Positions 8,741 to 16,984 of a stretch of 64,000 nucleotides of DNA are shown here, piece by piece; positions within the stretch are counted from its first letter, which is position 1, and each line of letters begins with the position of its first letter. The position numbers and the translations under genes were made by a program. The DNA lies in the NCBI RefSeq assembly GCF_907164845.1, contig NZ_OU015430.1, forward strand, positions 2,346,001 through 2,410,000, in the 5' to 3' direction. The notes under the pieces are model-generated. The model saw nothing but the letters and a program-made list of their open reading frames with translations, did no database searches and was not told the DNA's origin. Source of the stretch: Lysobacter luteus. Its GTDB lineage: Bacteria > Pseudomonadota > Gammaproteobacteria > Xanthomonadales > Xanthomonadaceae.

Positions 8741-10363
8741 TTGCCGCCAGCCATTGCGACCGACGCCGGGGACGCCGACAGCGCACTGCGCCGCGAATTG
8801 CATTTCTACACGCTGTACCGGCTGCTCGAGGCGATGATGCTGGTGCTGGTGCTGTTCGGGCCGGTCGCCGACATGCTCGGCCCGCCGCGCCACGAACTGC
8901 TGGCCCCGACCGTCGCCCTGTCCTACCTGGTCATGGCGGTGTTGCTGTTCGTGTTCGGCCGCCGCGGCGACCTTCGCGTTGCGACGCTGGCAGGTATCTC
9001 CACCGACCTGCTGTTCGGCCTGTTGGCCATCCATGCCGTGCCCGCGGCGGGTACCGGCATCGCCCTGATGCTGATGTTCAACGTCGGCGCCGCGGCGCTG
9101 CTGCTGCCCGCCCGTTACGGGCTGGGCGCGGCGCTCGTCGCGGTGGCCGGGATCATCGGCGAGTACGCGTGGACGGCACTGATCGACGAAACCGACCGGA
9201 TGGTTGCCGAGCCGCTGATGTTCGCGGTCGCCTACCTCGCACTGGCCACGCTCACCAGCATCCTCGGTCGCCAGATGCGCGCGAGCTACGACCTGGCCGA
9301 GCGGCGTGGCGTCGAGACCGCCCACCTCACCGAGGTCAACGAACTGATCATCCGCCGGCTGCGCACCGGCGTACTGCTGGTCGACGGGCACAACCGCGTG
9401 CGCCTGGCCAACGAGGCCGCGACGCTGCTGCTGGGCGATGCCGGCGATGGCCACCGCGACCTCGGCGTCGCCCTGCCCGAACTCGCCCGGCGCCTGGCCG
9501 CCTGGCGCCAGGACGGCAAGGCCGACGAGACGCCGTTGCAGGTGGCGCCCGACCAGCCCGAAATCGTCCCGCGCTTCACCCGCCTGCTGGCCGGTAGCGA
9601 CCAGACCCTGGTGTTCCTGGACGACACCTCGCTGGTGTCGCGCCGGGCCGAATCGATGACCCTGGCCACGCTCGGGCGTTTTTCGGCCAGCCTGGCCCAC
9701 GAGATCCGTAACCCGCTCGCCGCGATCAACTACGCGGTGCAGTTGCTGGAGGAATCCGACGACGTCGCCACCGCCGACCGCCGCCTGCTGGAAATCATCC
9801 GCCAGCAGGGCGTGCGAATGAACGGCATCGTCGAGAACGTGCTCGGCCTGGCCCGGCGCGAACCGGCCAAGCCGGAGTATGTCGAGTTGGCCGGCTTCGT
9901 CCGCCACTTCGTCGACGACTACCGCGCCGGCCACCCGCTCGAGAACGACACCCTGCGCGCCAGCGCCGAACGGCCGCAGATCGCCGCACTGGTCGACCCT
10001 CGCCAGTTGCACCAGGTGCTGACGGTGCTGGTGCACAACGCCCTGACCTACGGCCGCATGCCCGGCGAGCCCGCCCGTGTGACCGTCCATGTCGAGCTGG
10101 ACGGCCACCAGCAGCCGCTGATCGACGTCATCGACCGCGGCCCCGGCATCGCCGAGGGCGTCGCCCGGCAACTGTTCCGGCCGTTCTTCACTACCTCCGG
10201 CCACGGCACCGGACTGGGCCTCTACATCGCCCGCGAACTGTGCCGGGCCAACCAGGCGTCGTTGGACTTCGTGCCGCTGCCCGCGGGTGGAAGTTGCTTC
10301 AGGGTCCGGTTGTCGGGGGTTGGGGTGCGGAAGGGCGGTGGGACGACGTTCGACCCGAACTGA
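8741..10363 (+). CDS. pilS: Type IV pilus two-component sensor histidine kinase PilS
   Basis: Inner-membrane kinase that phosphorylates PilR to control pilin transcription. The TTG at 8741 is preferred: GGGGA lies 8 nt before it, a TATACT box lies upstream, and the product (540 aa) then begins shortly before the family's conserved LHFYTLYRLLEAMM. An in-frame ATG at 8693 is the alternative. About six membrane segments occupy residues 28-176. A PAS-like region follows, then the H-box LAHEIRNPLAAIN (His320), N-box HNALTYG (N433) and G-boxes DRGPGI and GHGTGLGL. Its partner pilR lies 4.9 kb away, separated by a T6SS cassette on the other strand. Confidence 0.93.
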   Translation: MPPAIATDAGDADSALRRELHFYTLYRLLEAMMLVLVLFGPVADMLGPPRHELLAPTVALSYLVMAVLLFVFGRRGDLRVATLAGISTDLLFGLLAIHAVPAAGTGIALMLMFNVGAAALLLPARYGLGAALVAVAGIIGEYAWTALIDETDRMVAEPLMFAVAYLALATLTSILGRQMRASYDLAERRGVETAHLTEVNELIIRRLRTGVLLVDGHNRVRLANEAATLLLGDAGDGHRDLGVALPELARRLAAWRQDGKADETPLQVAPDQPEIVPRFTRLLAGSDQTLVFLDDTSLVSRRAESMTLATLGRFSASLAHEIRNPLAAINYAVQLLEESDDVATADRRLLEIIRQQGVRMNGIVENVLGLARREPAKPEYVELAGFVRHFVDDYRAGHPLENDTLRASAERPQIAALVDPRQLHQVLTVLVHNALTYGRMPGEPARVTVHVELDGHQQPLIDVIDRGPGIAEGVARQLFRPFFTTSGHGTGLGLYIARELCRANQASLDFVPLPAGGSCFRVRLSGVGVRKGGGTTFDPN

Positions 10364-10545
10364 TTCAAGACTGGAGCAAGCGCACTTCCGGTACTACCTG
10401 CCGGTCGATTCCCCTGCCCAAGGCGCTGATCCGCAGCATGGACGTAATAAAGGCTGCGGCCGGCATGGTCCAGCTGAGGGAAGCGGTCCTGCCGCGCCGC
10501 TACCGGGGTGGGGTCGATACCCAGCCCGCTGAGATCGGCGCCGAT
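10364..10545. other. Junction between pilS and the T6SS cassette; no recognisable gene
   Basis: The 182 bases after pilS hold no convincing gene. An in-frame stretch on the plus strand (10438-10560, about 40 codons) reaches into the lipoprotein gene but resembles nothing I know. This is the presumed left boundary of the insertion; no direct repeat, inverted repeat or transposase remnant is evident by eye. Confidence 0.5.
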
Positions 10546-11157
10546 CTACTCATCCCGTGAGCGGCGCCTGGCGATCACTTCATAGTGGGAGCGGTTGCGG
10601 TCATCAGGGGGATCACAACGGAGCAGGTTTTCGTAGCTGTTATCAATTTGCTCCCCAAGCGCCTCGCTACCGGAAGCAACCTGTTGCGCAGTGACCCTCC
10701 AGGCACTTATGTCCACGAGCGCACCGCCGGTGGTCTCCCATTGTCCGTCGGGGCGCCATGCACCATCGCAGATGCTTCCGGTCTCACGGGCGTATACACA
10801 ACCGGTCCGTACGGAGACAAACGTGCAGTAATAACGGTCATGCAGAATGGGTTGATCAGTACCATAAACCGCACCGGTTGCGACCTCGTGCAAGCGAACA
10901 ATTTCATTGTTCGAGACCTGCATGGGTTCCACATCTTCGAAGTAGCCCTCCTGCGCACGTACGAGGCGAGCCTCCCCTGCGCTGCGCCCACCAAAGACGA
11001 CCTCGCTGTATCTCCCCGGTCCAACTTCGCCACGGAAGAAAGGGCCCGTAGATTCCTTCGTCGGCTGTTCCTCTTGTGTCGTGACACTGGGCTCACCGAC
11101 GCATGCCACCAAAAACAAGGTCAGTGCGGACAAACTCAAGCAGATGCCTCTGTTCAT
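10546..11157 (-). CDS. Lipoprotein, candidate immunity protein for the upstream T6SS effector
   Basis: A 203-residue protein I do not recognise as a named family. It has a lipoprotein signal peptide with lipobox LVAC (lipidated Cys19); the +2 residue is Val, so outer-membrane sorting is expected. The mature part has four further cysteines (in YYCTF, TGCVY, SICDG and LRCDPP), consistent with two periplasmic disulfides. Its ATG overlaps the effector stop in an ATGA junction, so the two are co-translated. A small periplasmic lipoprotein coupled to a probable wall-attacking T6SS cargo gene is the usual form of an immunity gene; that role is inference. Base composition is visibly lower in GC than the flanking genes. 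Confidence 0.6.
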   Translation of the reverse strand: MNRGICLSLSALTLFLVACVGEPSVTTQEEQPTKESTGPFFRGEVGPGRYSEVVFGGRSAGEARLVRAQEGYFEDVEPMQVSNNEIVRLHEVATGAVYGTDQPILHDRYYCTFVSVRTGCVYARETGSICDGAWRPDGQWETTGGALVDISAWRVTAQQVASGSEALGEQIDNSYENLLRCDPPDDRNRSHYEVIARRRSRDE

Positions 11158-12119
11158 TGGAGTCGATCCTTCAACTTGCGATACCTCGCTCCCGCATCCG
11201 TCATGCGTCGAGCGGGAGCATAAAGCTCAATCAGCGCGGCTTCTGCCTCCGGATGGTTTGACCATTTCCTCGGGTCACGCCCCGGGTTCGCAGACTTCTC
11301 GAGCAGCCGGGTCAGCGCGGTTCGCAGATCGGGCACGACGTACGCCGGCCGGTTGATGTGATGATCAAGCGCCAGTGCCCTGCCTAGTTGTGAAGCGAAG
11401 TAGTCATCAAGGCGGAGACCGTCGCTGACCATCAAGCCCGAAACGAGCCTGAGACGCTTCACGAAATCCGACACTTGGAGAGCCTGGAATTCAGGCGATG
11501 CAATCGCGTGGACAATTGGATTAAGCGGTGCGCTGCTTTTCCGTCCACTGAAAGGCACCTCGAAGCCGGAACGGATGGTACTTTTCAATTTTGGACCGGT
11601 TTCGTCGCGATAATACATCCGCCAACCCTTGTCTTCCCTTTCCACCTTCCAACCGCAATTTTCGAACAGCCGCCGATAACGCTCAGGATACTTATCCTTG
11701 AAGGCTGCTACCTGCGCAGGGAACTCACCGTACCCGTTCGGGTTGATCGTTTTTTGCATTGCACCTGCAGTCAGAATCTCGCTGTCGTAGGATTGTACAG
11801 AATCGATATTTCCTTCATTGGGTGACATGGCGACGATGATGCGGCGCTCATCTCCCGTCAGTGCTACCTCGCTGGTTAACTGCTCCCATCCCGCAAAGTC
11901 TTCCAAGCCCAAACGGCCCCGATATCCCGGTCCACGCTGCCCTCCGTATTTCCAACTGGCGAAGATTTCTCCCAAACATTGGCCGCACGGGCACGGCTTT
12001 GGAACGGTCAGCACCTCTTCACTTCGGTCCGCAGCCGGTGCGAGCCGACTGACGGCCCGCCACGCCATTTCTCCGGGGCGAGCAAAGCTGTAGACCATCG
12101 GTCTGATCGTCTCAGTCAT
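11154..12119 (-). CDS. Putative T6SS cargo effector, possibly a peptidoglycan hydrolase of lysozyme-like fold
   Basis: A 321-residue protein without signal peptide or membrane segment, encoded directly after vgrG. The start at 12119 is chosen because GAGGGAG lies upstream and the ATG overlaps the vgrG stop by 8 nt; an in-frame ATG at 12143 lacks a ribosome site. The central region has SPNEGNIDSVQSYD followed by ILTAGAMQKTINPNG (about residues 99-130). A Glu in an NEGN context followed by YD and a G-x-x-Q segment recalls lysozyme-fold muramidases, with Glu102 as candidate catalytic acid. A CPCGQC motif (43-48) could bind metal or form disulfides. Function is inference from this pattern, position and the coupled lipoprotein. 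Confidence 0.55.
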   Translation of the reverse strand: MTETIRPMVYSFARPGEMAWRAVSRLAPAADRSEEVLTVPKPCPCGQCLGEIFASWKYGGQRGPGYRGRLGLEDFAGWEQLTSEVALTGDERRIIVAMSPNEGNIDSVQSYDSEILTAGAMQKTINPNGYGEFPAQVAAFKDKYPERYRRLFENCGWKVEREDKGWRMYYRDETGPKLKSTIRSGFEVPFSGRKSSAPLNPIVHAIASPEFQALQVSDFVKRLRLVSGLMVSDGLRLDDYFASQLGRALALDHHINRPAYVVPDLRTALTRLLEKSANPGRDPRKWSNHPEAEAALIELYAPARRMTDAGARYRKLKDRLQ

Positions 12120-15105
12120 GGCCGCGATCTCCCTCGCCATCAAGAATTTCGACGGTCACTTCCTCAAATGACAACCCATGTTGTGTGGGAATCCGCCCTC
12201 TGGAGTCGGTGACCCCTCCAACCACGGCACCGTCCTGCCGCAAAAGCCTGTACGCCACGTTCGCTGCGGGCGTGCCGTCGTCGTATGTGATGGCGTATGC
12301 ACGCGAAAACCGCGCCCCAGGCCACGAATTCATCTCCCGGCTCAGCTGCGCCGCTCCCACAAACGACTTCTTCCCCGCATGCACCTTGATCGCCCCGGGG
12401 CAGGCGACGCTGATATTCCCGCCTTCGATCGTGATGCTCGCACCGCCTTCGGTCGCCAGGTGCACGGCCTTGCCGGCGGCCAGTTCGACTTCGGCGCTGA
12501 CACTTACGACCTTCAGTTGCTCCTTTGACTGCAGTTTGAGCAGGCCGTTCTGCGCCTCCAGCTGCAGCTCGCCCCCGGCACTCACCAGTGCCAGAGCGTG
12601 GCCGCCGGTCGGGGCACCCTCGACCGCCGCCCCCGCCAGCCACCCGATCGCCTGTCCGGCATGGATGCGCAGGTCACCGGCGACGGTCAGATTGCTATCC
12701 GCGCCGCTCGCTACGGTGAGCGTCTCGCCGGCGCTCCAGTGCAGGCTCTGGCCGGCAACGAGGCCAATACCTGCCGGCGCCGACAGGCCCAGCAGGGCGC
12801 CGCCGGTATGCGGGACGCGTCTTGCTCCGGCGGTGGACTTGCGTTGCCCGGCCTCCTTCTCGGCTTGAAGGTAATCGCTGCCGTCGACGGTAGTTGCCGC
12901 ACTTGCCTGGAGGGCGGGCAGCGGAGCCAGTTCATCGCTCAGCATCGACTGGCCTGACCGGGCTGCACCCCGATGGGCGGCCAGTTTCACCGTCAGATGG
13001 GTGCCGGCAAGGTCGTTGAATGCCTGCGCCATCAGCGTCACCTGTTTGAGCAATGCGGTGGCCGCAACGTGTTCGCCCGCGGGTGCCCCGGGGTGGTTGG
13101 CATAGGCGCTGACCCATAACCCCCGCCGGCCACGGATGGCACCCCACTGGTCGGTCCGCAGCTCGAAGCCCTCACCGCGGAAACTGCCTCGGAAGTTGTC
13201 GGCCTGGTGGATCAGGTGACCGAGGTTGAGCTGGCTGGCGGCCTGGGTCGTGGCCAGCTGCAGGCGGAGCTGGCCGGTTGTGTCATCGAAGACCAGACGA
13301 TTGTGACCGGTGCTGGAGAATTCCCGGCTCTTGAACCCCGACAGCGCCGCCCGGTTGCGATGGCCCGCACCGTCGCCGCTCATGCCATGCCAGGCAGGCG
13401 CATTGCCGCCGGCGAGGTCGCCCTGTGCGCTGGGGCGATGATCGCTGGCGAGGCCGAACTGGTCGTCCCGCGGTGCCGATGCCGACTCGCCCCCCGGCGT
13501 GGGTGGGACGCCGCCGTCGCCCTGGCCGTTGTAGAGGCTGCCGACCACGATCGGCCGGTCGATGTCGCCCTCGAGGAAGCCCACCAGCACTTCCTGCCCG
13601 GTTCGTGGCAGGAACTGGCTGCCGACGCCGGGACCGGCGTAGCGCTGGCTTACGCGCAGCCAGCAGCTGTCCGAGGCAGCTTCGGCACCCGGGTCGTGCT
13701 GGAAATGGAAGCGCACGCGCACCCGACCGAGCGTGTCGCTGTGCAGTTCCCCCGTCGTTCCCCCATCGGCGCCAACCACGATCGCGGTTTGGTAGCCGGG
13801 CGCAGTGGGCCGGGGGTTCATCCGCGCGCCGGTGCCGTCGGCCAGCACCGGGCGCCACGACACGGTTCGCGGCACCGCGGTGAAGGTGTTGCCGTGGCCA
13901 ACCGCCTCGGCGCGCGCCCACACGGCCTCCCACGACACGCACGACGGTGCGTTCGAACCGGGTTCCAGCGTTATGGGGAGCCTGGGTAGCAGGTCGCGCA
14001 GCGTGTCGGGCAGGTTGTTGACGCCGGCCTGCTCCAGCGTGACCAGCAGTAGTTCGTCCGGCATCCCACCGACGAGGGCAGCGGCCCCGGTCCGCACCGC
14101 CAGCCAGCGACCGGCACGGAAGCTGCGGACAGTCGACTGGCCGATCCATTCTTCCCGGCGCGCCACGTCGGCATCGGCCATCAGTCGGGCGTAGCGCGCG
14201 GCCGCGGCATGGTCGGCGAAGGCGTAGGCGCCCGGCGGGTCGTAGGCCTCCAGGGCCGCGGTCGTGCCGGCACCCTGCCATAAAGGAGTTGTGATGCCCA
14301 CTACCCCGCCTTTGTAGTCCGGGCTCACAAGCGTGATTGCACCCGAACCAATCCCGACGCAGCGGCCAAGCGCCTGGACGGCGTCGCTGGACTCGGCGGC
14401 GTCACTACGGTGGAACCGCACCCCGCCACCGAGCTCGGCGGTCGCGTCCTGCGGACATTCCGCGCTGCTCGCAAACACCACCAGCTGGTGCCCGGCCGCG
14501 GCATCGTCGGCCTCCTCGATGCGCCAACCCAAGCCTTCCTCGGCCAGCAGGCGGCTGACAAAGTCGAAATCGCTCTCCCGGTACTGCACGCAATAACTGC
14601 GCGGCCGCACATCCGCGAGGAACTGGCCGACCTCGTCAGCCACCCGCCAGGCGTCGTACGGCGCATAGCCGGCGAACACCGCTGCGAGGATCTCGAGCAC
14701 CGTCCGATCCTGGAACACACGGCTGTGGCGCCCCTGCGTCAGCAGCCACGACCAGGGCACGAGACACAGCCGGTAGCGGGCCAGACCGCCGTCGGACCCG
14801 ACGCAAACCGCCTCGCGGACCAGCCCCGTTCGCGGGATACGCGAACCGTCGGCGGCACGGGTCCAGAGCGTTGCCCGCTGGGCGACCAGGTCATCCAACG
14901 GCAGCGAGGCATCGACCGAAAACACGTCGACCCACCACTCGAACCCGTCGGACAAGGCATCCCGCCCCCACCAGCGATCCACCACCAGCATGTCGGCGAT
15001 GCGCCCAAGCGGGCGCTCGAGATCAAGGGAATACAGGCGGTCGGCGCCGGTAAAGCGCGACAGCGCGGCCAGCACCGCGCCAGGAACAGAACTTCCGCTG
15101 TTCAT
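12112..15105 (-). CDS. vgrG: Type VI secretion system spike protein VgrG with DUF2345 and transthyretin-like C-terminal domain
   Basis: Trimeric tip of the T6SS needle. The 997-residue product has a gp27-like N-terminal part (about 30-400; YRESDFDFVSRLLAEEG is typical), the gp5 OB-fold segment (about 470-540) ending FLPRTGQEVLVGFLEGDIDRP, a long DUF2345 beta-helix (about 670-900), and a C-terminal domain of about 70 residues (SRAYAITYDDGTPAANVAYRLL, then GVTDSRGRI) resembling transthyretin-like cargo adaptors. ATG 15105 is chosen over GTG 15111 because GGAGAG lies 8 nt upstream. No other T6SS structural gene, PAAR or DUF4123 adaptor is in the window, so this is an orphan vgrG whose cargo is probably the next gene. 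Confidence 0.93.
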   Translation of the reverse strand: MNSGSSVPGAVLAALSRFTGADRLYSLDLERPLGRIADMLVVDRWWGRDALSDGFEWWVDVFSVDASLPLDDLVAQRATLWTRAADGSRIPRTGLVREAVCVGSDGGLARYRLCLVPWSWLLTQGRHSRVFQDRTVLEILAAVFAGYAPYDAWRVADEVGQFLADVRPRSYCVQYRESDFDFVSRLLAEEGLGWRIEEADDAAAGHQLVVFASSAECPQDATAELGGGVRFHRSDAAESSDAVQALGRCVGIGSGAITLVSPDYKGGVVGITTPLWQGAGTTAALEAYDPPGAYAFADHAAAARYARLMADADVARREEWIGQSTVRSFRAGRWLAVRTGAAALVGGMPDELLLVTLEQAGVNNLPDTLRDLLPRLPITLEPGSNAPSCVSWEAVWARAEAVGHGNTFTAVPRTVSWRPVLADGTGARMNPRPTAPGYQTAIVVGADGGTTGELHSDTLGRVRVRFHFQHDPGAEAASDSCWLRVSQRYAGPGVGSQFLPRTGQEVLVGFLEGDIDRPIVVGSLYNGQGDGGVPPTPGGESASAPRDDQFGLASDHRPSAQGDLAGGNAPAWHGMSGDGAGHRNRAALSGFKSREFSSTGHNRLVFDDTTGQLRLQLATTQAASQLNLGHLIHQADNFRGSFRGEGFELRTDQWGAIRGRRGLWVSAYANHPGAPAGEHVAATALLKQVTLMAQAFNDLAGTHLTVKLAAHRGAARSGQSMLSDELAPLPALQASAATTVDGSDYLQAEKEAGQRKSTAGARRVPHTGGALLGLSAPAGIGLVAGQSLHWSAGETLTVASGADSNLTVAGDLRIHAGQAIGWLAGAAVEGAPTGGHALALVSAGGELQLEAQNGLLKLQSKEQLKVVSVSAEVELAAGKAVHLATEGGASITIEGGNISVACPGAIKVHAGKKSFVGAAQLSREMNSWPGARFSRAYAITYDDGTPAANVAYRLLRQDGAVVGGVTDSRGRIPTQHGLSFEEVTVEILDGEGDRGHD

Positions 15106-15147
15106 TTGCACGTCTCTCCATAGACGGCCTAAAGCTTATCCGAACCC

Positions 15148-15168
15148 GGCCGATATCCGGTATCGGCC
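15148..15168. repeat. Inverted repeat upstream of vgrG
   Basis: Perfect 8-bp arms GGCCGATA (15148-15155) and TATCGGCC (15161-15168) separated by five bases lie 43 bp upstream of the vgrG start, in the vgrG-pilR divergent gap. It could be an operator for vgrG or a junction feature of the insertion. No known consensus is recognised. Confidence 0.5.
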
Positions 15169-15243
15169 CGCCGTCGGGGCGTGCCCTGAGACACCCCGCG
15201 CACCGCCTCCAACCGGGCCGAAACGTGCGCCATTGCTGAAGTT

Positions 15244-15271
15244 TTGCCGTTGCAGCTTGTTAAGCTATCGT
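15244..15271 (+). promoter_or_regulatory. Candidate promoter of pilR
   Basis: TTGCCG (15244-15249) and TATCGT (15266-15271) are separated by 16 bp, placing a transcript start about 11 nt before the pilR ATG. Because pilS is now far away, pilR needs a promoter of its own, which supports this otherwise modest match. Confidence 0.4.
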
Positions 15272-15288
15272 GACGGATGGAGGATCGG

Positions 15289-16689
15289 ATGTCAGAAACC
15301 CGCAGTGCACTGGTGATCGACGACGAGCGCGACATTCGCGAGCTGCTCGTAATGACGCTTGGCCGCATGGGCCTGCGTTGCGACACCGCATCCAGTCTGG
15401 CCGACGCGCGCAACCAGCTTGCGCGCAACCGCTATGACCTGTGCCTGACCGACATGCGCCTGCCGGACGGCTCGGGCATCGACCTCATTGCCGAGATCAC
15501 CCAGAAGTTCCCCAACACGCCGGTCGCGATGATCACCGCGTTCGGAAATGTCGAAGACGCGGTCGAGGCGCTGAAGGCGGGCGCGTTCGACTTCGTCTCA
15601 AAGCCCGTCGAGCTGACCGTGCTGCGTGACCTCGTCCGCCACGCGCTGGAGCTCAACGAACCGCATGCGCCCGCGGCCGACGCGGTCGCTTCGCGCCTGT
15701 ATGGCGAGTCGCCGGCGATGACCACGCTGCGCCAGACCATTGGCAAGGTGGCCCGCAGCCAGGCACCGGTGTACATCGCCGGTGAGTCCGGCGTCGGCAA
15801 GGAGCTGGTCGCGCGCACCATCCATGCCGAAGGCGGCCGCGCCACCGGGCCGTTCGTGCCGGTCAACTGCGGCGCGATCCCGTCGGAGCTGATGGAAAGC
15901 GAATTCTTCGGCCACAAGAAGGGCAGCTTCACCGGCGCCCACGCCGATAAGCCGGGCCTGTTCCAGAGCGCCGACGGTGGCACGTTGTTCCTCGACGAGG
16001 TCGCCGAGCTGCCGCTGGCAATGCAGGTCAAGCTGCTGCGTGCCATCCAGGAAAAGTCGATCCGCCCGGTCGGTGCCAACGCCGAAGTCACCGTGGACGT
16101 CCGAATCCTGTCGGCGACCCACAAGGACCTGGCCCCGATGGTGGCCGACGGCCGCTTCCGCCAGGACCTCTATTACCGCATCAACGTGATCGAGTTGCGC
16201 GTGCCGCCGCTGCGCGAGCGCCGCGAAGACCTGCCGGGCCTGTGCGACAAGATCCTGACCCGCCTGTCCGGGCACCTCGACCGCCCCACGCCTCGGCTGG
16301 GTGACGATGCCATCGAAGCCCTGCAGCAGTACGCCTTCCCCGGCAACGTGCGCGAGCTGGAGAACATCCTCGAGCGCGCCCTGGCCCTGGCCGACGGCGA
16401 CGTACTCGGCGCCGACGACCTGTCGCTGCCGCGACTGACCCCCGTCCCGCCGGCGGCGGCTCCGCAGACGCCGCAAGGTGCCGCGGCCGCCAATGGCATC
16501 GATCCGCGCACGGTCGACCCGCGCGACACCGCTACCAGCGCCCTGCCCTCGTACATCGAGGAGATCGAGCGCGCCGCCATCCAGCACGCGTTGCAGGAAA
16601 ACCGTTACAACAAGACCCGCACCGCCGCGGCCCTGGGCATCACCTTCCGCGCGCTGCGCTACAAGCTCAAGAAGCTCGGGATCGACTGA
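15289..16689 (+). CDS. pilR: Type IV pilus sigma-54-dependent response regulator PilR
   Basis: NtrC-family activator that drives pilA with RNA polymerase-sigma-54. The 466-residue product has a receiver domain (1-120, phosphoacceptor Asp55 in LTDMRLPDG), an AAA+ domain (about 138-370) with Walker A GESGVGKE (165-172), the sigma-54 contact loop GSFTGA (212-217) and [10 protein letters not shown], then a Fis-type helix-turn-helix at the end ([20 protein letters not shown]). ATG 15289 gives the conserved [16 protein letters not shown]-terminus with GGAGGA upstream; ATG 15277 would add four residues. A sigma-54 promoter and pilA follow. Confidence 0.95.
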   Translation: MSETRSALVIDDERDIRELLVMTLGRMGLRCDTASSLADARNQLARNRYDLCLTDMRLPDGSGIDLIAEITQKFPNTPVAMITAFGNVEDAVEALKAGAFDFVSKPVELTVLRDLVRHALELNEPHAPAADAVASRLYGESPAMTTLRQTIGKVARSQAPVYIAGESGVGKELVARTIHAEGGRATGPFVPVNCGAIPSELMESEFFGHKKGSFTGAHADKPGLFQSADGGTLFLDEVAELPLAMQVKLLRAIQEKSIRPVGANAEVTVDVRILSATHKDLAPMVADGRFRQDLYYRINVIELRVPPLRERREDLPGLCDKILTRLSGHLDRPTPRLGDDAIEALQQYAFPGNVRELENILERALALADGDVLGADDLSLPRLTPVPPAAAPQTPQGAAAANGIDPRTVDPRDTATSALPSYIEEIERAAIQHALQENRYNKTRTAAALGITFRALRYKLKKLGID

Positions 16690-16713
16690 TCCGAGTGCGG
16701 CCCAGATGGGCCC

Positions 16714-16737
16714 GTAGGAGCGGCTTCAGCCGCGATC
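16714..16737 (+). repeat. REP, single copy (TTCA-loop type)
   Basis: A 24-nt REP beginning GTAGGAGC with stem GCGGC/GCCGC around TTCA and ending GATC, 24 nt after the pilR stop. No inverted partner was found nearby, unlike the other TTCA-type sites in the window. The rest of the 295-base pilR-pilA gap holds the pilA promoter. Confidence 0.85.
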
Positions 16738-16870
16738 CAAGCCCGCAAAGTGACCCCCCGCGTCACCTCGCAACACCCGACTAGCCCCTCCGCGTCACCC
16801 TCGCCGACGCAGTCCCGGCCCAATCGTGACGGGCTCTCCAGTTCACGACACAAAGCCTCAAGAAATGGAG

Positions 16871-16886
16871 TTGGCACGCTTGGTGC
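16871..16886 (+). promoter_or_regulatory. Sigma-54 (-24/-12) promoter of pilA
   Basis: TTGGCACGCTTGGTGC has the invariant GG and GC pairs exactly 10 bases apart and a strong -24 half (TTGGCACG), the RpoN promoter signature. It lies 99 bp upstream of the pilA start, just after pilR, the activator of this promoter class. The -12 half is GTGC rather than TTGC. Confidence 0.8.
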
Positions 16887-16896
16887 GTAGTCTAAT

Positions 16897-16908
16897 TGGC
16901 ACGTGCCA
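16897..16908. promoter_or_regulatory. Perfect palindrome at the predicted pilA transcription start
   Basis: TGGCACGTGCCA is a 12-bp perfect palindrome beginning 11 nt after the -12 element, so it spans the expected transcript start near 16898. Its first half repeats the -24 core of the promoter. It may be an operator or only a partial duplication of the promoter. Confidence 0.45.
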
Positions 16909-16984
16909 CTGAGCACGGCAGCCCGAGGACCGGAACGCTGGTTCAGACGGCACGTGAAGTACCATCACTCCTAGGGGAAACATC

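Noticed and set aside
6649-9597. 982-codon open frame on the plus strand across sucD, sucC and the start of pilS
   Set aside because: It runs antisense to sucCD and out of frame through pilS; composition is that of a shadow frame.
10585-11223. 212-codon plus-strand frame opposite the lipoprotein gene
   Set aside because: The minus-strand frame has a clear lipoprotein signal and an ATGA junction with the effector; the plus frame has neither signal nor ribosome site.
10364-15276. Insertion sequence or prophage as carrier of the T6SS cassette
   Set aside because: No transposase, integrase, terminal inverted repeat or tRNA target was found at either edge by eye.
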